Source: Hyaloperonospora brassicae
Taxonomy: Eukaryota; Oomycota; Peronosporomycetes; Peronosporales; Peronosporaceae
Length of the DNA stretch: 64,000 nucleotides
Direction of reading: 5' to 3'
Assembly: GCA_947650285.1 (NCBI GenBank)
Contig: CANTFL010001211.1
Span: 1 to 64,000 of the forward strand
Both the position numbers and the translations under genes were made by a program. Each line of letters starts with the position of its first letter. Position 1 is the first letter of the stretch. The notes below the pieces were generated by a model. It saw nothing but the letters and a program-made list of their open reading frames with translations, searched no databases and had not been told where the DNA came from. This document shows, in pieces, positions 55,340 through 64,000 of the stretch.

Positions 55340-57106
55340 GCTTGGACGAGGGTTTGCTGCTTCTTCACTGTTTGCGCTGTCGTGAGGCGGTGGTGGAGAG
55401 ATGGAGGAGAAGAACATTTGTTTCGGTCGTATCTCGTACTCTCCTTGTACCTTCTGAATACATTCTGCTTTGCTTCGATGATGCGCCTTGCCGAGGTATC
55501 TCGTCTGTACGCTGATTGTGAGCTAGTGACGAGGAGCGTATTGAACTCGCAACAGCTGACGTTTGTAGACTCTCTTCAAAGCGTCTCTTTTCTCATTTGG
55601 CTGATCGTGTCCGGAAGGCTGGATACATCTAAGACTTTAGTTTGTGCAGACGTGGGAAGTAATGTGAAATCCACAATTTCCACAGGTGAAAGAAGACGGC
55701 GTGGAAGATGCAGACTCTGCTGGCTTGTTCATTTGTGTTCGTGTGTGTGTGTGTGTTGCATTACTCTAAGTTACGTGCGGGTTCATTCATCCCCAACGTG
55801 GTAAGTTGACTACCGCTGGCATGTTATGCTGTGGGACAAGTCGGTACCTACGCTGATAAAAATGCCAGTCTACCACGTTCAGAACTTTAGGTACAACAAG
55901 AGTGCAGGCAGTACACGAGTAAGATGGAACAAGCTCGTTGGAGAGGGCAATAGAGAGAAAGGCACGTTTGGTTGTGTTGAACTGCTTCCAATTGATACAA
56001 ATGCATGAGTTGTATGACTTACAAACATCATTACTTCATTTACCACTGACTGCGTCAACCCGTTACGACGTGCACACATTTTCACCACATAGCGTTGACC
56101 TTCTTTTTCCAATATTGACCCGCCAACTCGATGAGAGCCCAGAGGTTCTACTGGACACATGCCTGCTTGGCTGAGACATTGCTACCAAGTATGGATGAGT
56201 AGAGGTGTGTTTTGCCTAGTAGGTACAATGACAGCCATGGTCTCTCGAAGCGACCGGGGATGTTAGACGTGCGCTCGAGTACAACATGGCGCGAAAACGC
56301 GCGGCTGACGCCATCGAGTCGGGATGCGTAGAGATGAGACGCCGTACGCTGCCTGCGACGTTGCGATGGACTGCGAAACGGAACGAAAGCTGTACTGTGC
56401 AAACTCATTGACATTTGCTTAAGGGAACGGCTGGCAAGACGCTCCTAGCAACGCTTTATTTTCGCGTCGTACATGTTTTCGTGACTGGCTGCACTTCACG
56501 GCGTCCTACTCGCAAAAATACCGACAGCTGATGAAGTGGTGTACCTGCCAATATCATCTTGCTGACATCTTTCCCTGGCATGATAGCAGTCGAATGGCGG
56601 CTCGTTAGATGAACATACACCACTGTAGAAAGATGCTGGTTTCGTTTGTCCCCCTTGTTCATAGTTTCCTGCTTGTCATGTACGCCTAGCATGTCGACTG
56701 CTCGTCAAAAGTAATCAGCAAGACGCGCAGTGCTTTTCTTTTCGCGTAGGTCTAACTAAGGGTATCAAGCTCCCAGTTAAAAAAAACTTACATCCCTGAA
56801 TCGTGTTCTACACGCTTTATCAAAATGTACAATTTACAACAGCGCATCAATTCGGGGCCATGACGCCCGATGTGCGCATTAATTGACGGAATGAGGCCAC
56901 TACAACTCAAGCCTTGACTAGTTCCCATCCCGTGGGGACTTTGGCTTCGTACCGATTGTGTGTCCGGACAATACCGCAGCATTGAATTGACAACGCCGGG
57001 CCCGTTCGAACGAAATCCCAGTAGTGTTGCATTACATTTCGCTTGTGGTAAGTGTGCCCTGAGTTACAGTGTGGATGTAAAGGGATGATGAGCCCTTTAC
57101 ATGTAG
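55340..57106. other. No gene recognised (right flank begins)
   Basis: Includes a GT run at ~55,739-55,755. Several short frames (55,382-55,804 plus; 55,879-56,160 and 56,456-56,692 minus) lack known domains. NOG1 3' UTR should occupy the first few hundred bases. Confidence 0.35.
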
Positions 57107-57330
57107 TTGAGACCAAATTGGGTCAATGAGAATGTTCTCGTAATCGATAACGTTCTCCGATACTTACTTTGCCAAGAAAATGCCGAAGGAATATCACCGT
57201 CAAAGGTAATATGCGGCACTGCCCCACTTATTGATTGGTTTAGGCCATTTGGTCAACCAACTACACCACCAATCGCTTCTATGCGTGCGCAATGGGTGGT
57301 AGTGAGCAGGTAGCTATGGTAGGAACTTGC
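57107..57330 (+). pseudogene. Copia-type integrase-region relic
   Basis: A short frame contains GISPSKVICGTAPLIDWFRPFGQ-like sequence, which resembles the end of the Copia integrase core (x-TP-x-E...G..P....-RxFG). Flanking coding sequence is lost. The match is short, so confidence is moderate. Confidence 0.5.
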
Positions 57331-57374
57331 TGTTTACTATGGTTTTAGGTCCGACTAAAAAGCCATATTCTTAG

Positions 57375-57585
57375 ACACTTTGTCAATCGACTAAAAACCG
57401 TTCCACTTTCTCCTCTGCTTGGCGTGAATTACTAATGAGCATTAGTAATTCACCTTCCTCCGCGCGTACAGTGTACTTGAGGTTTCGAGGCACCCGTCTG
57501 CACTGTGGTCAGTATAGGTAGTTGTCTGTAGTCAGTGTAGGTAGCTTGCACAATGCCAGTACAAGCATCGGTGCCCCAATCCACC
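57375..57585 (+). repeat. R2 repeat, right copy (LTR-like)
   Basis: Matches 3,150-3,345 read on the minus strand. It also contains two direct copies of GTCAGTRTAGGTAG (near 57,509 and 57,531) and the 14-bp palindrome at 57,424-57,453. It follows the Copia relic, which fits a decayed LTR retrotransposon. Confidence 0.6.
57424..57453. other. Perfect 14-bp inverted repeat with 2-nt centre
   Basis: GTGAATTACTAATG, AG, CATTAGTAATTCAC. It occupies the same place as the shorter 8-bp hairpin of the left R2 copy. Confidence 0.9.
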
Positions 57586-58049
57586 CTGTGACGCTTCGTG
57601 TTTCGTGTAATGGTCACGGATGTTCGAGGCTACATGAATTTTTCGTATAAGTAAAAGAATAGTTTGGACACCACGCTTGAAGACTTCTCCAATTTTAGCG
57701 AAATTGAATCGAAGGCGGTTTTAAAAATTGGCGGGCCCGTCATCAACGCCGTTTAGTTCTTCGAAAGGAGAGGTGGCAACGTGTCGCGATCGCCAAGTTT
57801 ATCAAACGTACACTCGACGCGTCACTGGATCGCGTTATCTAACTTCATCATAAAATTTCTCAATAGGAAGATCCGTTAAGAGGATAGTGTGCTTGACACC
57901 GAGTTGTCGAGATAGCAGCAGGCTCATGCTACTGCTACCGGTGCAGCGTAGGCCTGTCGACCAGGAACCTTGAAGGTTGACATCGCCAAGTTCAAGAGAG
58001 TCGATGTAGACTTCTTGTCGGGATTATTCATTATCTTAAAGGACGCCAT
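57586..58049. other. No gene recognised
   Basis: Decayed sequence between the R2 copy and the gag-like relic; no motif I can support. Confidence 0.3.
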
Positions 58050-58416
58050 AATGGATCGTCGTATCACTGAGAAATAGATGAAGGTCGCATTTTCTCATTT
58101 AACTTGGCTGGACATGTCAAATGATAGGCATTTGGGCTCAAGATTTCCCACCCATGTGCGTTTAGGTTCTTGAATGGGCTCAAAACCCATCTCATAGAGA
58201 TATTTGAGCCGCCTTTTCAATCAGAGCTTTCGACAGAACCTCATACAGGGTAAGAGTAACGTTAATACTTCCGCTCAGCACATTCGCTACCTTGCAAGTT
58301 GTACCATGACAATCCCAATTCATCAAAACATGTTGATTACGGTCTTCATGCAGGGTATCACGGATGCTCTCATCAATAAGTTAATGCTACGCCTGGAACC
58401 AGAAATTCTAGAGTAA
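58050..58416 (+). pseudogene. Retrotransposon gag-like relic
   Basis: Broken frames at about 58,076-58,416. The last part (FRQNLIQGKSNVNTSAQHIR...IPIHQNMLITVFMQGITDAL) has the pattern of LTR-retrotransposon gag (L.QG..S...Y...I/L......I......I..FI.GL). At least one stop interrupts it. No polymerase follows. Confidence 0.5.
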
Positions 58417-61400
58417 GAGAAATGTGAGGCAGGGCAGTGATTTTTTAGCCTATGACATGCTCACGTCGACTCGAATTCCTATCGTCAATTTAGAAAAAAG
58501 GAGGTCAGAGGTCCATACCGATAGACTTTTTCTACAGAAAAGCGATATAACTAGCTCTTCAGAATACAAACGATTGCATAATTGATGTGACACAATGTGT
58601 AATAGGTAGTGTGCCCTTTCTATCACGAGACAAGTGTAAAAACAAAGAAAGTATGACTGATGACTTCTATATTAAAACGCGTACCAGACGCGTTTTGCCC
58701 CTCCCTCCCCTCCGCGGAGCACTCGTCAGTGGCTTTGATCAATCTAGAAGTGAGATCTTTCTCTATCCTGCACCCTACGACTAAGAGCCATTTAGAACTT
58801 AGTGTAACCACACAAATCACACACTATAACTACTAGTCCTGGCAGATGGGGCATCGAGTCGGAAGGGAGTGTCCGCTATGACATCTCCATCGTCAACACC
58901 CCTCTTCGACGGCCAAGTTGTCGGCCCCTCTGTAGATTCTCTCCAGCGACCATGACCCACGACTCCCCTGACACAGAGCCTCCTTTCGCAAGGGCTATTT
59001 GCGGTCCTTTGGTGTATTAATTCGAGAGACTACAGCTCTCCTCTAGGCCTGCCGATCTCGAAAGATAGTGTCTTGGTCGTGTCTCGTATTCTTGCGCGTC
59101 CTCGCGAACCCCTTGCATGCAGACCTTTCGTGCCACACACAACATCCGGTCACCTTGATCATAGCCTTTTTCTTCTTTGATTCTCCTCTAACATAGTCTT
59201 CCGTCACCAACTCCTTTACTTCTTGTGTAGCACTTGCACATCCAATTGATCTTCGCGTCTTCAGTCTTGCGCTTCACTCTTGTCGTCAGCACGTACGCCG
59301 TCTTCGTCATTCTTTAGACGGGACCTTGGACGCCTACTTATGACCGGCGCGTCTTCACCGGCGCAGTTTCCGTGGCACGAGTTGTTCCTTAGCTTGATGA
59401 CTTGATGCGAGGATTGGGCTCATATCCTGTTAGAACGTAACATTAATAACCTATATCGTTGTGGTACCTAATACAGCACAGAGAACCCAAAGAACATTTC
59501 ATATATGCCTAGAGTGGGTTGAACATCTGGAGTCGATCCAAGTGCAACTTGCACTTCCAACAACAAGGCACTACCCCACTTAGCGCCTATGACAACATTG
59601 CGTCGAAGTCCTGGGTACGTGTAACATTACGTAATGACCTTTTAAAGGCCAAGAAGGGTCTTAGACGCGGATATGACGTGTCGTGAAGTAACAAGAACGA
59701 GTCGGGTATTCTGTATTCGGTCGGTCAGGAGGTAGAAGCGCCCTGCTAATTCAGCAACGTCAATATAATATGCAGACCGATTGAAGAAAGTTGCTTCCAG
59801 CACACAGTCAATGTTTTTTATTGTCATTGTGATGTTGTATCTCACATCACCTCCAAAATTGAAGTGACGAAAGACTTGTCATTTCGAAACTCAGTTAGAG
59901 CTGTAAAGTCCTACAATTTTATTCGACACCACTTTATTGAGGATCTTTAGATCGAATTTGATGAGCTCAAAAACCATCTGACTATGATTATAGTCCACCT
60001 TTTAACATGCGTATCCGTAGCAGTAACACAACATATATTGGGATCCCACTACACGCTATCAGGTGAATAGTACGATGATTTCATCGTAATTGTGTTAAGT
60101 GACGAATTTGATCAATAATGGCTCAGAAGTCACATCACTTGTCGAAGCCTGCCACATGTGTATCAGGTATCCATCGGATGAATGTCGTTGAGCTTTTACA
60201 AGCGAGTGAATATCGTACGAGTGAGCTCGATGGTCGCACTTGCAGCTTGGTCGTTATCACGAGTGCACTAGCCCATTATGCAATTATCTACTAAACTGTG
60301 GTGCTATCTACCAGAGGCTGTTTCAAACATAGGTAGCGCCAAAGTTCCATGTTATAATAAGCCGTGTAGACCGGGATACGAAACTATTCCAAATGTTATT
60401 TATCAAAGAAAGTAGATACACATACGAGAAATAGCAATGGTAAGCCTAGATTGACTGGAGAAGGACCGTAGAGGGCCTGGCTGTAGTGAAGCTGACGCAG
60501 CTAGACGACGTTATCGAACAAATTCTTAAATGCTTAAGAACGATATCAAGTGATAAAAACTGAGAGAATGATTCCTAACAACTATCAAATATAGGTTGTT
60601 GGTACATATCAGAGGCTGAATGTCTTCCGTGACGACACATCAGGTTTTTGCACGTATAAACTCGATCAGTTAGCGTCTGCCTACATTTGAAGATTCAGAG
60701 AAAAGTCAGCTGCTTAATCAACAAACCAAAAGGCTCTATTGGGATCGGCGTAGTGGACAAGTACAACAGATCTACGTACTCGTCGCAAAGGACGGAATTT
60801 GATCAGCGGTCATTTTGGCTACGCTCGAACACTTCCTCAGCAGCTTTTCGATGGACGAAAGCGTCCTCGATTAGAAAAATTGGATTAAACATTACGCATC
60901 TCAATCATGGAAGTTATTGTAGTCGATACATATATCAGTATCTAATCAGATTTTAGACCTTCTTTGCTAAAGAATTTTGGATTGCGAGATGCTACAGAAT
61001 ATATGAGCTTGTCGCGAGATCGATCGAATACCACTCATTTAGCAGATTAAATGCTACAACGGTATAAATCAGACACTAGATTCCGATGGAAGGCGTTTCC
61101 GTGAATAAGTATGTCAAAGGGTGCCATCTTTTATGCATGCATCATAGAAATGGTAAGTATCAGACAGTTATGCGTAAACGAGACGTCCCGTTCAAAGCAG
61201 TAAGCACACTCCGTGGTATGCTATGGGATTGGATTATGATGTCACAATTGCGAAGTGATGAGTTTAACAGGTCTAACCGATGCATGTTAAAATTTGTGGC
61301 GACCGATGCGAGAATTCTTACCGATTCGCTTTGACGATTTTGTGTCCGTGTCCGGGCTATGGATAAATAAAACATTAGGAAAGTCGTTCGAACTTACGTC

Positions 61401-62039
61401 CGGAAATTTGTTACACTTATGAAAGAGCATAAGTTGTACTCCAATTTCAAGTTTCGCACTCTTGCAGTTCGATAAAATTACAAATTATTCGACGCAGTGC
61501 TGGTATAAACAGCGTAAGCTCTGATTTAGAAAAGTCATAGATGATCGGCCCCCCGACTGACTTGCTCATGTCGATTTCAAGGCAATTGGTAAGCTGTTTG
61601 GCTTATTGGCGTGCTTGATTAAGTACTCGAGCAACTATATTAATATACACGTTTTTTCCTGTTTGTATGAGGATAAGGAGGAATGTTATTGAAGTGCGCT
61701 GTGTCGTCACTGAGTAAGAAATATAAAAAGTTTGACACAATCGCCTATTTTGACAATTTCCAAATGAAGACAGACCGTTTGATCTGTTCTGCGACGCAAG
61801 CGGTGATTTTATCGGTTTTTCGGTGATAACTACGACACAGATGGTAGAGGTAATTCCCTATATTATGCGTCACGTCACATACAACCAGCCGAGCGAAATA
61901 GCATAATTCATATAAAACCCGCCTTGCCATGATATATTCACTAGCTATATATCGTGTCTGAACCTAGAAGATCGACCAAGGATCGTTTACACAGAACATA
62001 ACTCATTGCGCCAGGCCGTCAACAGCCCACATGTCTCGC
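58417..62039. other. Gene-poor AT-rich region, no gene recognised
   Basis: Small isolated frames (for example 60,687-60,956 and 61,086-61,334) show no known domain. The low coding density and AT-rich composition contrast with the island and suggest old repeat DNA. Confidence 0.4.
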
Positions 62040-62266
62040 ACAGAAATCGAGGTGGCTGTAGTTGTGGTGGAGTGGTGATCGCTCTTTTGAGGAGTCAATC
62101 CTAACTCTCCACTGGCGCCCGGACGACCGACTAAAGGAGGGGTACTCCGACTCCGTGTTCTTGATAGCCTCCCTCGCCTTGTGTACCCGTCGGTGGGGCG
62201 GGTTGCATTCTTCCAGGTAGACTCGTGTCAATGGAAAAATTGACCGTGTATGTGATGGCGTCGAGT

Positions 62267-62302
62267 TTCGATCTCAGTGTGGAATTCTTCACACCGCGAT
62301 CG
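62267..62302. other. Hairpin 1 of R1 right copy
   Basis: Arms GATCTCAGTGTG and CACACCGCGATC around the loop GAATTCTT; ten of twelve positions pair, and one of the other two is a G.T pair on the minus strand. Equivalent to 586-616. Confidence 0.7.
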
Positions 62303-62310
62303 GGGTTGAT

Positions 62311-62340
62311 GTGATCTCGTGGAATTCTGCACGGGATCAC
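62311..62340. other. Hairpin 2 of R1 right copy
   Basis: Arms GTGATCTCGTG and CACGGGATCAC around the loop GAATTCTG; eleven pairs including one G.T. Equivalent to 627-653 though the stem sequence differs. Confidence 0.75.
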
Positions 62341-62829
62341 TTTTGTACTTGTAGGGTGCTCGATATGAGTCACCCTGATCTGTAACAGATCGCCTTGTCC
62401 AAATGTAGACCTTAATCCGCGAGCCTTCTGACGACTTGATCCGTCTCGCGATCTTGAGTCCTCAACCAAAAAGGGTTTCCTACTTCCAGTCGCAGTTGGG
62501 GTGTGTTAAATTGTTCTTGATCCCTGGCCAAACAACCCAGGGACATCACTTGATTAGAGTATGTGACTTTTCCTTGACGTCGGGTGGCCAGTGATCCACC
62601 CGGAGGAGAAGCCAACACGTGTACTTTGAAGCAAACTGAACTATATTTAATTTTTATCAATCAAACCCAACAACCTTATCCCTATCCCCATGTATTAGAC
62701 ATCGCAGGCCACGCGTCGTTTCCACTAGGAGGTAGCAACCTTGTACTTGCGGGGCACACACCTGATCTTCTTGTCCGATCACAGTCTCCTTTCTGGTCGC
62801 CGATCGTATGGTGTAACCCACCCTAACCT

Positions 62830-63135
62830 GATCGCGATCGTATATCTGTTCACTGGTCGCGATCACATACCTGATCACTAATCACGATCTCGATCACATC
62901 CCTGATCGCGATCGCCTTGCTGATCGCGGTTCACATGGTGTGGTCCACACCCACATGATCGCGATCGTAAACCTGATCGCTGATCGCTATCTTGATCACC
63001 TTCCTGATCGCGATCGCATTGCTGATCGCGGGTCACATGGTGTGGTCAATACCCACATGATCGCCAATCATGATCTCGATCACTTCCTTGATCGTGATCG
63101 CCTTGCTGATCGCGGCTTACTTCTTGATCGACTGA
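62830..63135. repeat. GATC-rich tandem repeat (~102-bp unit)
   Basis: Two clear copies of a unit starting CCTGATCGCGATCGC at ~62,901 and ~63,003, and a shorter third from ~63,086. Units contain many GATCGCGATC palindromes and a shared TCACATGGTGTGGTC block. Its position after R1 parallels the GGATCG minisatellite after the left R1 copy. Confidence 0.75.
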
Positions 63136-64000
63136 TCGTCAGTGTTATCGCCCCCATGACGATAACCCTATCTCCATAACTCGAACCCTTCGTCCGTTGT
63201 TCTTTAGCCTGATATCGCACGTCCCATCCTGTCGGATCAGATGTCCGTTTTTTTCTAACCGTCCCGTAAACGTAATCCGACCAGTTGAGGGACCGGCTTT
63301 ACCAACCGTCTGCAAATACGGATGTAACTGAGCGTGATCACTGCTTGTATAGCGATTTTCAATGATCGCTTCACAAAGATATTTATTGCTGAAAGCCAAC
63401 CCATTCGTGGAGTACAAATTAAAACGTCTATGTCGTCGTGGCTGATGTGCTCTTGCTCTGGTCGGACATCGAGCCGACTGCGCAGTCTAGTAGTGAGAAT
63501 ACTACCACTGTTGCAACACTGATTAGTAACGTCCTATCGCCAAGTCCGCTCGACGACATGAGACAGGTGAAGAACAAGCTTAACTACTGTCACGCCTTAT
63601 TTAAAACGATAGAGTTCATCGCGTTCATTATTTCATTGCTCTCTACCGGCGAATTGGTGTTCATCGAACCGATACGCTACACGAGATTAAGAGCTATATC
63701 ATCCATCGATCTCCGGCAACGTTCCACTTTCGTAGATCTTAAATATGGTGATCTAGTATTTCAAATTATGTATAAGTGCCATGATGTTCCGCTTAGTAAG
63801 CTAATGTCCTCAAGGTGAGACATATCTCACGGCTGGTCAAGCCTTTTACTGGTCACACCAGCATTATATCTTGGGAGATTACATCCGTACTTTCGAGGTA
63901 CGAAACGGATGAAGCCTAGTACTATAACCGTTAAAATTTGTAGCCTCTAGCAATTCCGGCATAGTGCTGGAGCTTCAATTCCGCGGACTGCTTCTTTAAC
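63136..64000. other. No gene recognised (right end)
   Basis: A plus-strand frame at 63,438-63,818 is open but has no recognisable domain. Nothing else is supported. Confidence 0.35.

Larger units (their letters stand above)
62040..62690. repeat. R1 repeat, right copy (retroelement-leader-like)
   Basis: Collinear with 430-990 in the same orientation, including TGGCGCCCGG, the GACCGACTAAAGGAGG block, and both hairpins. Stops and indels break the conserved minus-strand peptide in both copies. Confidence 0.7.

Noticed and set aside
57424..57453. Rho-independent terminator
   Set aside because: The stem is AT-rich without a T tract, and the context is a eukaryotic repeat.
1..64000. Secreted effector (RXLR or CRN) genes in the flanks
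   Set aside because: I looked for a signal peptide followed by RXLR-EER or LFLAK-type motifs and found no convincing case.

Overview
The window looks like an oomycete (Peronosporales-type) nuclear contig. Seventeen protein genes or gene copies are recognisable; many are broken by short introns (about 54-180 nt in the models below, one near 370 nt). An oomycete-style initiator lies just upstream of one gene, and the proteins are eukaryotic housekeeping families with no prokaryotic operon logic. I inferred the organism from these features, not from a database search.

Layout. About 1-5,500 and 55,400-64,000 are gene-poor, AT-richer and full of decayed retroelement pieces and tandem repeats. Two repeat families occur once in each flank in nested order (R1 at ~430-990 and ~62,040-62,690; R2 at ~3,150-3,345 and ~57,375-57,585). 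Between them lies a gene-dense island in this order: BCKDH E1-alpha (-), LLPH-like (+), MOCS2B/MoaE (-), Tat-SF1/CUS2-like (+), four-PH-domain protein (-), RFTI-motif protein (-), HELLS/DDM1 SNF2 ATPase (+), malate synthase (-), coilin (+), ATP-dependent PEPCK (-), inverted 5'-truncated PEPCK copy (+), TTI2-like (-), acinus (+), HEATR6-like (-), Gemin5 (+), large coiled-coil protein (-), NOG1 (+). Strands alternate almost perfectly, so most promoters are head-to-head pairs and most 3' ends are tail-to-tail.

Functional themes. (1) RNA and snRNP biology: Tat-SF1/CUS2 (U2 snRNP), coilin (Cajal body), acinus (exon-junction/ASAP complex) and Gemin5 (snRNA recognition in the SMN complex), plus the ribosome-assembly factors NOG1 and LLPH. 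(2) Carbon metabolism: malate synthase (glyoxylate cycle, with an N-terminal PTS2-like peptide) and PEPCK (first step of gluconeogenesis) are 3 kb apart, and BCKDH E1-alpha degrades branched-chain amino acids. (3) Chromatin and genome maintenance: HELLS/DDM1 and a TTI2-like HEAT protein.

The most unusual observations are: a ~1.3 kb inverted duplication of the PEPCK 3' half; an (AGT)n tract open in frame with both genes of a divergent pair (poly-Ser one way, poly-Thr the other); a cluster of seven short hairpins in 220 bp at 34.8-35.0 kb; twin hairpins kept in both diverged R1 copies; a repeated G-[LI]-[AP]-x-x-TRNY motif in the four-PH protein; two GC-AG introns in one gene; and a pair of compensating frame changes in the coilin N-terminal domain.
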